Shown one piece after another: positions 24,452-32,566 of a stretch of DNA of 38,054 bases; the first letter of the stretch is position 1, and every line of letters begins with the position of its first letter. The notes under the pieces are model-generated. The model searched no databases. It saw nothing but the letters and a program-made list of their open reading frames with translations, and was not told where the DNA came from. Source of the DNA: Nitrososphaerota archaeon (lineage in GTDB: Archaea > Thermoproteota > Nitrososphaeria > Nitrososphaerales > Nitrosopumilaceae); NCBI GenBank assembly GCA_029782475.1, contig JARPSM010000137.1, positions 1 through 38,054 on the forward strand. Reading direction: 5' to 3'. The translations under genes and the position numbers were made by a program.

Positions 24452-24974
24452 AGTAGTTAGGATAGGACAACGTGTTGTAAGAGATGATAGAGTAACTACG
24501 CATGTTGCACTTGTTTCAAGAGGATTTGGTGCAGAGCGAATTTACATGACAGAGGTAAATCCAGAAATCAAGGAAACCATTGAAAAGATCAACAATACTT
24601 GGGGGGGTAATTTTCAGGTTGAGTTTATTGAAAAATGGAAAACAGTTGTAAAAAAGAAAAAAGAAAAAGGTTTCAAAATTGTTCATCTTTCAATGTATGG
24701 TGAAAGTATCAATGATGCTGAAGTAGAAATTGGAAATGAAGAAAATCTGTTGATTGTGGTAGGTGCTGAAAAAGTTCCAAGAGAGATTTATGAATTAGCA
24801 GACTATAATGTTGGAGTAGGTAACCAACCACATTCAGAAATTAGTGCTTTAGCAATTCTCATGGATCGTATCCAAAAAGGTAAACAATTTGAGAAAGAAT
24901 TTCCCAATGCAAAAAAAAAGATCATTCCTACTAAAAATGGCAAAAATGTGCAAGTAAAAGAAACAAGGGATTAA
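24441..24974 (+). CDS. trm56: tRNA (cytidine(56)-2'-O)-methyltransferase aTrm56
   Basis: A 177-residue archaeal SPOUT-class methyltransferase that methylates the 2'-O of C56 in the tRNA T-loop. The N-terminus [27 protein letters not shown] is characteristic. The knot contains [38 protein letters not shown] at about 94-131. Translation starts at TTG 24441 inside the end of hflX, with a purine-rich GGAAGGAGCGG about ten bases before, a good ribosome-binding site that decides this start. The last residues are basic. Confidence 0.95.
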   Translation: MVIEVVRIGQRVVRDDRVTTHVALVSRGFGAERIYMTEVNPEIKETIEKINNTWGGNFQVEFIEKWKTVVKKKKEKGFKIVHLSMYGESINDAEVEIGNEENLLIVVGAEKVPREIYELADYNVGVGNQPHSEISALAILMDRIQKGKQFEKEFPNAKKKIIPTKNGKNVQVKETRD

Positions 24975-25000
24975 TAGTAGAAAATCAGTAGTCATTAGAG

Positions 25001-25516
25001 TTGGTAGACAAATACGAAGATCCTTTTGTTAGAATAGCTTCAATGATTGGAGGGGATGAATATCTCAAAGTAGCAAGATCTCTTCTAAAGGCTGAAGATG
25101 CTACAGATGAAGAAATTGCTAGTTCTACAGGTCTCAGAATCAACATGGTAAGAAAAGTATTGTATGATCTATTTGGTAAATCTCTCATTACTGGAATTAG
25201 AGTTAAAGACGAAAGAAAAGGTTGGTTTGTCTACAGATGGAGAACTAGAAGAGAAGAAGTAGAACATTTTATTGAAAATCAAAAAAAGAAAATTGATGAA
25301 AGATTACAACAGAGATTAGATTATGAAAATGCATCAGATTTCTATCACTGTGGAAATGAAGATTGTCCTAGAGTGACATTTGAAAGTGCTCTTGATGGGA
25401 TGTTCAAATGTCCATCATGTCAAAATGTTTTGAATCTAAAAAAGAATGATAAATCTAGAAAAGCATATCAAAAGAAAATTGATGAAATCAAGCAAGATAT
25501 GCAACAGACATTTTAA
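25001..25516 (+). CDS. tfe: Transcription initiation factor TFE alpha subunit
   Basis: A 171-residue archaeal TFE alpha, which helps TBP/TFB open promoters for RNA polymerase. The winged helix covers about 5-90 (ARSLLKAEDATDEEIASSTGLRINMVRKVLYDLFGKSLI). A charged helical linker follows (EEVEHFIENQKKKIDERLQ), then a zinc ribbon C-x4-C ... C-x2-C (HCGNEDCPRVTFESALDGMFKCPSC) at about 118-146. It starts at TTG 25001, 26 bases after trm56, so it probably belongs to the hflX-trm56 transcript. Confidence 0.95.
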   Translation: MVDKYEDPFVRIASMIGGDEYLKVARSLLKAEDATDEEIASSTGLRINMVRKVLYDLFGKSLITGIRVKDERKGWFVYRWRTRREEVEHFIENQKKKIDERLQQRLDYENASDFYHCGNEDCPRVTFESALDGMFKCPSCQNVLNLKKNDKSRKAYQKKIDEIKQDMQQTF

Positions 25517-25577
25517 TAGACTAAAATTTTGAAAAATATGTTACTAGAATAAATAGGAGAAACCATTTGGAAGATCC

Positions 25578-26969
25578 TTGAGTCAAATCACCACAGTAAA
25601 TCCAGCAACAGGCGAAGATATTGCAAATTATTCTGCAATGGATAAGAATCAGGTATTTGAATTAGTAGGAAAAGCAAAAAGAGCATATCCAGAATGGAAA
25701 AAAGAGTATGAGAAAAGAAGAAGTTACATTTACAATTTAGTTGAATATCTAAAGAAGAATAAAGCAGAACTAGCAAAAGTAGCTACATCTGAAATGGGTA
25801 AACCACTCAAAGAATCAATTGGAGAGGTTGAAAAATGTGCATGGGCTTTAGAATTTTATGCAGATCATGGAGATAGTTTTCTTTCTGATGAAGTATTAAA
25901 CACAGATGCAAGAAAGAGTTTTCTAACTTTTGAACCACTGGGGGTAATAGGCTCAATTATGCCATGGAATTTTCCTTATTGGCAAGCATTGAGATTTGCA
26001 GCTCCTTGTCTAATGGCAGGAAATGTGATTGTAATGAAACCATCTAGAGTAACAATGCAATCAGGTATTGAAATTGAAAAAGCATTTACCGAATCTGGAA
26101 TGCCTGATGGGATTTTTCAAACAGTCGTTGGAAGTGTAGAATCTGCAAATCATCTAATTGATTCTGACGTTAATGCAGTTACATTTACAGGTAGTACCAA
26201 TGCTGGTGCAAAAGTAGGTGAAAGAGCCGCAAAACATTTGAAAAAATGTGTTTTAGAATTAGGAGGAAGTGATCCTTTCATAGTATTAGATGATGCAATA
26301 ATTGAAAAAGCAGCAGAAGGTGCAGTCAAAGGTAGATTCATCAACTGTGGTCAAAGTTGTGTTGCATCAAAAAGATTTTTTGTTGGAAAAAATATTGCAG
26401 ATGAATTTATTGAATTATTCATTAAGAAAGCATCTCAGCTCAAAATAGGTGATCCAATGTCAATTGAAACAGATATTGGTCCATTAGCAAGTAAAGATGG
26501 ATTAGAAACGATTTCTGGAATAGTTGAAGATGCAAAAGAGAAAGGAGCTGAAATTCTTCACGGTGGTTCTGAAATAGATAGAAAGGGATTCTTTTACCAA
26601 CCAACTATCCTTAGAAATGTTAAACCAAATATGAGAATAGCACAAGAAGAAACTTTTGGGCCAGTAGCTCCAATTACGATTGTTGAAAATGAAAGTGAGG
26701 CGGTTAAATTAGCTAATGAGACTGAATTTGGTCTCGGTGCAAGCATATGGACAAAAGATCTTGCCAAGGCAGATAAAATGTCTAGACGAATTGAGTCAGG
26801 TATAGTAAGTGTCAATAATGTAGTAATTTCAGACCCACGAATTCCATTTGGAGGAATAAAACACAGTGGATTTGGAAGAGAATTATCAAGATATGGTATG
26901 TTAGAATTTGTAAATTTGAAATCAGTCAGATTTTATGATAATTTAACACATCATCATTACGTAGAATAG
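25578..26969 (+). CDS. NAD(P)-dependent aldehyde dehydrogenase (succinate-semialdehyde dehydrogenase-like)
   Basis: A 463-residue aldehyde dehydrogenase. Key sites: PWNFPYWQALRFAAPCLMAGN (about 129-149), the Rossmann segment FTGSTNAGAKVGE, the general base in LELGGSDPFIVLDD, the catalytic Cys in NCGQSCVASKRFF (near 256), and QEETFGPVAPI. Its length fits the GabD/SSADH group. Similar thaumarchaeal enzymes have been considered for aldehyde or acyl-CoA steps of the hydroxypropionate/hydroxybutyrate cycle, but the substrate cannot be decided here. It starts at TTG 25578. A TATA-like AATAAATA about 25 bases before suggests an independent leaderless mRNA. Confidence 0.9.
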   Translation: MSQITTVNPATGEDIANYSAMDKNQVFELVGKAKRAYPEWKKEYEKRRSYIYNLVEYLKKNKAELAKVATSEMGKPLKESIGEVEKCAWALEFYADHGDSFLSDEVLNTDARKSFLTFEPLGVIGSIMPWNFPYWQALRFAAPCLMAGNVIVMKPSRVTMQSGIEIEKAFTESGMPDGIFQTVVGSVESANHLIDSDVNAVTFTGSTNAGAKVGERAAKHLKKCVLELGGSDPFIVLDDAIIEKAAEGAVKGRFINCGQSCVASKRFFVGKNIADEFIELFIKKASQLKIGDPMSIETDIGPLASKDGLETISGIVEDAKEKGAEILHGGSEIDRKGFFYQPTILRNVKPNMRIAQEETFGPVAPITIVENESEAVKLANETEFGLGASIWTKDLAKADKMSRRIESGIVSVNNVVISDPRIPFGGIKHSGFGRELSRYGMLEFVNLKSVRFYDNLTHHHYVE

Positions 26970-26990
26970 GTTATTTTTAATTCTAAATTA

Positions 26991-27142
26991 TCAATCATCA
27001 GAATTATCATCATCACATTCTTTCAATTCAACATGTGTTGGATTTCCATCATCATCAGGTGAGTTGTGTAATTATTTTTAGGCATGGATTCTGATTTTAC
27101 GACCAGCTGCATATTGGCGTATGATTCTGCGCAGGATGTCAT
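26991..27142 (-). pseudogene. Possible frameshifted remnant of a small gene
   Basis: Two minus-strand frames look coding and meet near 27055. One opens at ATG 27142 (MTSCAESYANMQLVVKSES, then MPKNNYTTH). The other ends at TGA 26991-26993 with PDDDGNPTHVELKECDDDNSDD. A one-base change would join them into a protein of about 50 residues. Intact, the first frame ends at 27023-27025 after 39 codons. The family is not recognised and the call is tentative. Confidence 0.3.
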
Positions 27143-27268
27143 GTTTACGTATAATTTTTGCAGATTTTACATGTCTGCATGATTTGACATTATTGTGTTA
27201 TGCTTGTACGGCAAGATAGTACGTCCTAGCAGATTAGGTCGTTTGCGCATAAATTTACAAGACAATCG
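27143..27268. other. GC-richer non-coding stretch before the orphan gene
   Basis: Noticeably richer in GCG/CGC words than its surroundings (for example TTTGCGCATAAATT). It contains a TGCAGA/TCTGCA inverted pair around 27162-27182. Short minus-strand frames with basic residues (such as KIIRKHDILRRIIRQ, extending to about 27085) are open but lack a start. It may be old coding DNA or a small RNA; I cannot decide. Confidence 0.35.
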
Positions 27269-27277
27269 TTAAATAAA
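27269..27277 (+). promoter_or_regulatory. TATA box of the orphan gene
   Basis: TTAAATAAA lies about 24 bases before ATG 27296, predicting a leaderless mRNA. Its presence suggests the gene is still expressed. Confidence 0.55.
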
Positions 27278-27295
27278 TCAAAACTAACAATCAAC

Positions 27296-27823
27296 ATGAA
27301 TCTGATCTCTACAGATATAGTTCAAAAGCCAGAGTCCCAACTGTTGATGCTTAAACCAGATGATGCCGAAGATCAGAGATCGGATCAAAGCACAGATGCA
27401 AAATATCAGGAGATTTTTTACCATGCTGGCCACATAAGAGAAGCATGTCCAAATGATCCAAGCAAGCTAAAGCCCATGGAACTGCAAATGGCACTAGAGA
27501 AGATCATGAATCTTGCACTTGCCGATCCAACATATACAAACAAGGCAGATGCATGGATGGTGCTTTACAACGCAAAAAATTTTGATTCTATTGATATTCT
27601 CAGGATAGGAGATGATTTGTGGAATCTTGCCACGCCTGTATTTTGTGACGATTCCATTTGCCGTTACAAACACATTGCGCAATCAGATGCAAAAAGACTT
27701 GAAGACATAATCAAAATGTTCTTTAATGGAGATGATTGGCAAGGCATGGCTAATTTTACGTTTGACTTTGAGATGTTTAAAGTCGAAAAGTCACTACGTG
27801 ATCAAAAATTTGATTCTGCATAG
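27296..27823 (+). CDS. Orphan hypothetical protein with atypical codon use
   Basis: A 175-residue acidic, probably helical cytosolic protein. The middle (KLKPMELQMALEKIMNLALADPTYTNKADAWMVLYNAKNF) looks like a helical bundle, and VFCDDSICRYKH near 120-131 has two Cys and a His. Codons are visibly richer in G and C (CTG, ATC, GCC, AGC, AAG) than neighbouring genes, which rely on AT-rich synonyms. This and the GC-richer upstream DNA suggest acquisition from a different source. No family recognised. Confidence 0.65.
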   Translation: MNLISTDIVQKPESQLLMLKPDDAEDQRSDQSTDAKYQEIFYHAGHIREACPNDPSKLKPMELQMALEKIMNLALADPTYTNKADAWMVLYNAKNFDSIDILRIGDDLWNLATPVFCDDSICRYKHIAQSDAKRLEDIIKMFFNGDDWQGMANFTFDFEMFKVEKSLRDQKFDSA

Positions 27824-27883
27824 ACTCTAATAATCTCTCCAGATAACAATAGGTAAGTGAATGCCAAAATTTCAGCAAGTTCT

Positions 27884-28454
27884 TTAAAAGTTTCCTAATC
27901 TGCCAGTCTTGTTGAAAAACAACTTCAGGATTTTCTGCAAATTGTTGATAATATTTTCCAGATCATCCAATCTCATCAAATTTTGTTTTTCAATTTTAGT
28001 TAATTCTTTGTCAACTTTTTCTGAAACATATTGTAATCTTGTCTCAGCCATCATGAATAATTTATTGTTCACTTTCCATAAATGCTCAGTGATATGTTTT
28101 ACATATTGTTGCATATCACTCACTAATTTTGTTGAATCACCTGTTGATAGATATTCTTTGGCTGAAACTTCCATTTCTGCACCAATCTCTCGTGAACGTT
28201 GATGATCAATTAACATCATAGCAATTGGTCCCATGTTGGTAGGTAAACCAGCTTGCTCTAAAGCTGGAAATAATAATTTTTCTTCTTTACTATGATGACA
28301 GACATCTGTAAAGTTTTTTGAGAAATCAATTACAGGTAATAATATGGATTCAGGTAATCTGCTTACCATCATTTAGTAATTGAAGCGTAGATTCCATTGC
28401 TTTGATGACTTTTTCTATTAATTCATGATCGCGTCTTAGTGATGTAGTAGACAT
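27884..28454 (-). pseudogene. Hemerythrin-like (HHE) protein split by a one-base frameshift
   Basis: The 5' part starts at ATG 28454 (MSTTSLRRDHELIEKVIKAM ... LLNDGKQI) and runs into TGA at 28350-28352. The 3' part continues in the next frame as PESILLPVIDFSKNFTDVCHHSKEEKLLFPALEQAG, with GPIAMMLIDHQRSREIG and a late HITEHLWKVNNKLF, ending at 27884. Skipping one base near 28355 rejoins them as ...DGKQI-PESILLPV..., a 189-residue protein of normal length with the family His/Glu ligands spread over both parts. HHE proteins bind a di-iron centre and sense or carry oxygen or NO. The frameshift may be a mutation, a sequencing error or, less likely, programmed. Confidence 0.85.
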
Positions 28455-28552
28455 AATTAATTAAAATAAAATCCATTATCTATATCCTATTCATTTTAAA
28501 AAAATAATTAAAAGATAGAAACTAGTTAACGATAACTCGTTAACATAGGGAT

Positions 28553-28792
28553 TTAACGATTAGAAAGGTTGTTTGATTTAACAAATGCCCAAATCTTTTT
28601 AGTCATTTCACTTGGTGCGATTGGTTTCTTGCCAAAGACTTGTTCTACTGTTTCAGAACATCCTGCAAAACTAATTGCATATCCGCCAAATGCTGGTTTT
28701 TTAGATTTTGATTTGGTTGCTTTCTTTTTTGGAGCTGCTTTATTTTTTGGAGCTGCTTTTCTTTTTGTTGTAGTTTTCTTTTTTATTGCCAA
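28553..28792 (-). CDS. Basic-tailed protein with partial SWIB/MDM2-like domain
   Basis: A 79-residue protein. Residues 1-32 are a Lys/Ala/Pro tail (TTTKRKAAPKNKAAPKKKAT). Residues about 47-79 (VEQVFGKKPIAPSEMTKKIWAFVKSNNLSNR) resemble the first half of a SWIB domain, where 'KPLPRTEVTKKLWEYIKKNNL' is typical. The second half is absent; the stop follows at once. Chromatin or transcription-linked roles are plausible. It starts at TTG 28792. Confidence 0.6.
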   Translation of the reverse strand: MAIKKKTTTKRKAAPKNKAAPKKKATKSKSKKPAFGGYAISFAGCSETVEQVFGKKPIAPSEMTKKIWAFVKSNNLSNR

Positions 28793-28828
28793 TTTCTTGT
28801 AATTTTATTTCTAAGAAAGTATAATAAC

Positions 28829-29485
28829 TTACACTTTTCGATAACTCAAAATAAGATGGTTTTTGAGTCTCTTGACAGATTTGAGTTGTAAATTTGGGGA
28901 TTTGGAAATTTTATCAAATCCACTACCTTGAACAAAGGATATTGAATCATTTCCTCCAATTACAAATGGAGATACAGTAATAATTAATTCATCAAAAATA
29001 TTTTGTTTGATAAATTCCCAATTTACTGTTCCACCACCTTCAACCAATATTGTTTTGATTTTTTTCTCTGAGAGTTTCTTCAATAGGGATTTGATATTAA
29101 CTGACTTTTCCCCAGTAACAATTACTTGAACTGGGAAATCATTTAATTTTTTTAAATTAGATTTTGTAATTTTTTTAGATACGGCTATTATTGTTGGCAC
29201 TTTATTCGATGTTTGTAAAATTTTTGATTTTATAGATATGTCACCTTTAGAATCTAAAATTATTCTAATAGGATTTTTTCCTTTACTATAACGTACAGTT
29301 AACAAAGGATCATCACGCATTAGGGTATTTTTTCCAATAATTATTGCATCTACTTTTGTTCTTAGTTTATGTAATCTATGAAGATCTGGATTAGAAGAAA
29401 GTTTTGAATCACCTATTCTAGTAGCAATTTTTCCATCAATAGATATCGCTGCACTCAAAATAACATACGGCTTAAATTTTTCCAT
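28829..29485 (-). CDS. arfC: 2,5-diamino-6-ribosylamino-pyrimidinone 5'-phosphate reductase
   Basis: A 218-residue RibD C-terminal/dihydrofolate-reductase-fold enzyme that reduces the ribosyl to the ribityl side chain with NAD(P)H early in archaeal riboflavin synthesis. Motifs: VILSAAISIDGKIATRIGDSKLSS (about 8-31), KVDAIIIGKNTLMRDDPLLTVR (45-66), LVEGGGTVNWEFI near 147-159, and VIGGNDSISFVQG. There is no fused deaminase domain, unlike bacterial RibD. It is the last gene of the riboflavin operon, overlapping the amidohydrolase by 14 bases. Confidence 0.93.
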   Translation of the reverse strand: MEKFKPYVILSAAISIDGKIATRIGDSKLSSNPDLHRLHKLRTKVDAIIIGKNTLMRDDPLLTVRYSKGKNPIRIILDSKGDISIKSKILQTSNKVPTIIAVSKKITKSNLKKLNDFPVQVIVTGEKSVNIKSLLKKLSEKKIKTILVEGGGTVNWEFIKQNIFDELIITVSPFVIGGNDSISFVQGSGFDKISKSPNLQLKSVKRLKNHLILSYRKV

Positions 29486-30662
29486 GAACTATTTTTCCCC
29501 CAATCATAACAGCCTTAATTGCAGATTCAGATGCTCTATGTACAATTGATGCATATGGATCATGCATTGGTTCTAAATCTAATGCATGTTTATCTAAAAA
29601 TATGCAATCAGCAAATTTTCCAGATTCAATACTTCCAATACTTTTATTCAAAATTTTTCCACCATTTACAGTTGCCATTTTAAGAATTTCTTTAGCATCA
29701 ATTCTTTTTTTATGTAAACCCATAGTTACTTTCCAAATAAAATCCATTTCTCTAAACATATCAGGGGAGTTTATCATAACATTATCTGTACCTAAGGCTA
29801 AAATACATCCAGATTTTTGCATTAAATCAATATCAGGAATTCCTTCAGCAAGTGATGAATTAGCTCTAGGACAAATTACAATACCTTTTATTTTTTTAGA
29901 GGCTATTTTAAGATCAGATTTTGAAGCATATGTCATATGAACTAAAAAATCAGGTTTCATGATTAATGCCCTAATTGTTTCTGATTTTCCAGTTACTTTC
30001 TTTGACTGAGTAATACTTTGTTTAGTTTCAGCAGAATGAATTGCTCTAATTTTTGGTACTTTTGAATAATAATTTAATACAGAATTACTGTTTTCATTTG
30101 CACCACTAATACCAATACCATCACACTTTTTGAGTAATTCAAACAATTCAGAAGATTTTACTCTTGGAAATGGCAAATTTTTTTTAATTTCTTTGGCATC
30201 TTGATATGATTCTATTCGACCCAAGATAATTGAACGTAAAGGAACATCATCTAGGACTTTTTTTAATAAAATAACACCATCTAGACTGCCCTCCCTAAAA
30301 TCAACAAATGTAGTGATTCCTTTTCTAAGCATTGAGTGACATGTATTTTTCATAAAATTTATCAAAATCTCATTTGATGTATTTTTTAAAATTTTTGACT
30401 TTGCTCCAAAGACAGGATGAATTTTTTCATCAACTGTATTGTTTAAAGAAATATCTTTTCCTACAGAATCTCCAATATGCGTATGAGCATTAATGAACCC
30501 AGGTATCATCAAGAGTCCTTCACAATCTACAGATTCTTCTTTTAAAATTGGTTTAATTTTTGAATGAATTTTTTCAAATTTATTATTTTGAATTCTAACA
30601 TCAGTGTTTGAAACATAGTCTAATTCTTGACCAGTTAAAACACTGATATTTTTTATTAACAT
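29472..30662 (-). CDS. Metal-dependent amidohydrolase inside the riboflavin operon
   Basis: A 396-residue member of the amidohydrolase superfamily (ATZ/TRZ, cytosine/SAH-deaminase type). The N-terminal metal site is MIPGFINAHTHIGDS at about 53-67. Other ligands lie in IRAIHSAE, FLVHMTYAS and ILALGTDNVMINSPD. The C-terminal beta-sandwich half is SIGSIESGKFADCIFLD. It overlaps arfA by 7 and arfC by 14 bases, so it is co-translated with riboflavin genes. It could catalyse a step with no obvious gene here: deformylation (the ArfB step) or deamination of the pyrimidine intermediate. This is inference. A general adenosine/SAH-type deaminase is the alternative. Confidence 0.85.
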   Translation of the reverse strand: MLIKNISVLTGQELDYVSNTDVRIQNNKFEKIHSKIKPILKEESVDCEGLLMIPGFINAHTHIGDSVGKDISLNNTVDEKIHPVFGAKSKILKNTSNEILINFMKNTCHSMLRKGITTFVDFREGSLDGVILLKKVLDDVPLRSIILGRIESYQDAKEIKKNLPFPRVKSSELFELLKKCDGIGISGANENSNSVLNYYSKVPKIRAIHSAETKQSITQSKKVTGKSETIRALIMKPDFLVHMTYASKSDLKIASKKIKGIVICPRANSSLAEGIPDIDLMQKSGCILALGTDNVMINSPDMFREMDFIWKVTMGLHKKRIDAKEILKMATVNGGKILNKSIGSIESGKFADCIFLDKHALDLEPMHDPYASIVHRASESAIKAVMIGGKIVHGKI

Positions 30663-31408
30663 GATAATTCATAAACTTCAGGTTTTTCTTTCCCTGAATC
30701 TCGAATTTCTCGAATTGTATCAAGTGATTTTGTGGCTAATTTTACTGCATCTCTACCATTATTTGCATTACCAATTCCACAATTTAGTAAAATTCCATCT
30801 TCATCTTTTACAAGATTAATGAAATCTTGAACGAACTCTTTTGCCTCATCAGTTGATACAACCATAAAGTTATCACCACCCATAAAAAATGTGAGTGAAT
30901 TTTTTTCTAAAAAGAATTTAGACATTTTAGAATATAATCCAAAAATTATTGATGAGATTTCATAAGGTGAATTAGTTTTTCTACTGGATGTTAGATCATC
31001 AACATCTAGATGCATTATCGAAACTTTGGAATCTGATTCATCATAAACAAAACCAAAAATATTATGTTCAGTGTTTAAAATAATTTTATTTTGTTTTCCT
31101 TCATATGCTTTAAGATTTGCTTCAAAAGGTGAATCACCATAGCCGATAGAAATTGTCAATCCAACTTCAAATGATTTTTCAAGGGTTTTTTGGATTTGAA
31201 CATGTTCTTGTAAATCTAAACCATTTGAAACCACAAAAAATTCATCGGCTCTATTTAGAAAAACAATACAGTTTTTTTCAGAAAATAATCTTTGTATTTC
31301 TTTGTAAATAGACGCTTGAAGCATTTGTAATTCATGCTCTCTATCACTACCAAGAGTCAATGTCCACGGACCATATTCTATAATTTTTAAGATACTTAGT
31401 TGAATCAT
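30656..31408 (-). CDS. arfA: GTP cyclohydrolase III (archaeal-type, ArfA)
   Basis: A 250-residue enzyme of the archaeal GTP cyclohydrolase III family, which opens GTP to the formylamino-pyrimidine that starts riboflavin (and in some archaea F420) synthesis. The opening IIEYGPWTLTLGSDREHELQMLQ is diagnostic. Two related ferredoxin-like halves are visible: VFLNRADEFFVVSNG and LTISIGYGDSPFEANLKA in the first, MHLDVDDLTS, LTFFMGGDNFMVVST and NCGIGNANNGRDAVKLA in the second. It overlaps ribH by four bases. Confidence 0.95.
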   Translation of the reverse strand: MIQLSILKIIEYGPWTLTLGSDREHELQMLQASIYKEIQRLFSEKNCIVFLNRADEFFVVSNGLDLQEHVQIQKTLEKSFEVGLTISIGYGDSPFEANLKAYEGKQNKIILNTEHNIFGFVYDESDSKVSIMHLDVDDLTSSRKTNSPYEISSIIFGLYSKMSKFFLEKNSLTFFMGGDNFMVVSTDEAKEFVQDFINLVKDEDGILLNCGIGNANNGRDAVKLATKSLDTIREIRDSGKEKPEVYELSC

Positions 31409-31821
31409 TTTTCAATCCTTTTTAGCTCATTAGATATTTTTACAACTGCTTCTATTGCTCGTTCTGCAACAGGTCTAATTCTAGCATAAGCATGCCTTTC
31501 CTGCATTCCTGGACCTGAAATTCCTAAAGAAACAGGTTTTTGATATTTTAATGACAAATCAATTAGTGCTTGAGCAGCTGCATGTGAGATGACTTCATCA
31601 TGTTTTGTTTGCCCCTTTATGATAGCACCTAAAGTAACTACAGCATCAACATCTTTTTTCTGTAATAATGAATCAACTATGATAGGCATATCATAGGCTC
31701 CAGGAACCATGCAAGTAAAAGATATTTTTAATTTCATTAGTTCTGCTTTTTCTTTGGCAATAGAAAGCATCCTAGATGTTACTTCCTCATTAAATTCTGA
31801 AACTACTATTGCTATATTCAA
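31405..31821 (-). CDS. ribH: 6,7-dimethyl-8-ribityllumazine synthase
   Basis: A 138-residue lumazine synthase that condenses the ribityl-pyrimidine with dihydroxybutanone phosphate. Motifs: IAIVVSEFNEEVTSRML at 3-19, VPGAYDMPIIVDSL near 40-53, LGAIIKGQTKHDEVIS near 67-82 with the catalytic His, and GISGPGMQERHAYAR. Shorter than many bacterial versions, as usual in archaea. It overlaps arfA by four bases and follows ribB by two. Confidence 0.96.
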   Translation of the reverse strand: MNIAIVVSEFNEEVTSRMLSIAKEKAELMKLKISFTCMVPGAYDMPIIVDSLLQKKDVDAVVTLGAIIKGQTKHDEVISHAAAQALIDLSLKYQKPVSLGISGPGMQERHAYARIRPVAERAIEAVVKISNELKRIEK

Positions 31822-31823
31822 AA

Positions 31824-32489
31824 TTAATTCACCTTAGCATATTCTAATAGTTCTCTTCCATCAATTAATGGAATTCCATTTTGTTTTGCAAATTTTTCAG
31901 CCTTATCCACAGATAATGCAGTATAAGTTTCAGCATCCATCATTTCACATATTGCCGTTACAGGAGTTAAACCTGCAATTTGTGTTAAATAGACAGACAT
32001 TTCTGTATGTCCTTGACGTGCAGCTAACAAACCTTTGGATGCTATTAGTAGTGGAACATGTCCAGGAGTTTTAAAAGATGATGCAAATTTTTTCTGTTTA
32101 TTTTCAACATTATAGATTTTAGCCATTTCGGTAATCGTTAATGCTCTATCCTTGTCAGTAATTCCGGTGTATGTCTGATAATGATTTACAGATAATGAGA
32201 AAGTAGGATAATCTCCATAAGGAGCTAACCCCATAATCATTTCTTTATTTGAAATTGAAGAATCAGCAAGAATTTCATGCATGTACTGTAAATCAAGAGA
32301 TGTAGCAAAATTATTTTCAATTGCAATACATAATAATCCACCAGCATTTTGACGCATCCTTGCAACATGTTCAGGAGTTACAAATTCTGCAGCCACCACC
32401 ATATCAATTTCATTTTCTCTTCCTGCAGAGTCAAACAATAAAACAAATTCTCCACGTTTCAAAGATTGTAATGCAGAATCAAGTGACAT
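31824..32489 (-). CDS. ribB: 3,4-dihydroxy-2-butanone 4-phosphate synthase
   Basis: A 221-residue enzyme making dihydroxybutanone phosphate from ribulose 5-phosphate. The metal/substrate site FDSAGRENEIDMVVAAEFVTPEH is at about 19-41 (family: D-x-E-x-RENE-x-D). RQNAGGLLC, KTPGHVPLLIASKGLLAARQGHTEMSVYL and TAICEMMD follow at the usual places. There is no fused GTP cyclohydrolase II domain, consistent with ArfA taking that role. A TATA box lies just upstream, so this is probably the first gene of the main riboflavin transcript. Confidence 0.96.
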   Translation of the reverse strand: MSLDSALQSLKRGEFVLLFDSAGRENEIDMVVAAEFVTPEHVARMRQNAGGLLCIAIENNFATSLDLQYMHEILADSSISNKEMIMGLAPYGDYPTFSLSVNHYQTYTGITDKDRALTITEMAKIYNVENKQKKFASSFKTPGHVPLLIASKGLLAARQGHTEMSVYLTQIAGLTPVTAICEMMDAETYTALSVDKAEKFAKQNGIPLIDGRELLEYAKVN

Positions 32490-32510
32490 ATGAAAAAACT
32501 TTTTGATCTA

Positions 32511-32519
32511 ATTATAAAG
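32511..32519 (-). promoter_or_regulatory. TATA box of the riboflavin operon
   Basis: Minus-strand CTTTATAAT at plus 32511-32519 is about 26 bases before ATG 32489, predicting a leaderless ribB mRNA. There is no room for an FMN riboswitch in the 77-base gap behind ribE. Confidence 0.55.
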
Positions 32520-32566
32520 TTTACTAAAAAATTGGTAATTACCACTAAAGTTGTAAGAAATTGGCT

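Noticed and set aside
25588-25776. 62-codon minus-strand frame within the aldehyde dehydrogenase
   Set aside because: Antisense of a conserved coding region, Leu-rich without other signals.
32490-32566. Possible FMN riboswitch before ribB
   Set aside because: The gap is only 77 bases, AT-rich, with a TATA box about 26 bases from the start, leaving no leader that could hold the conserved RFN fold.
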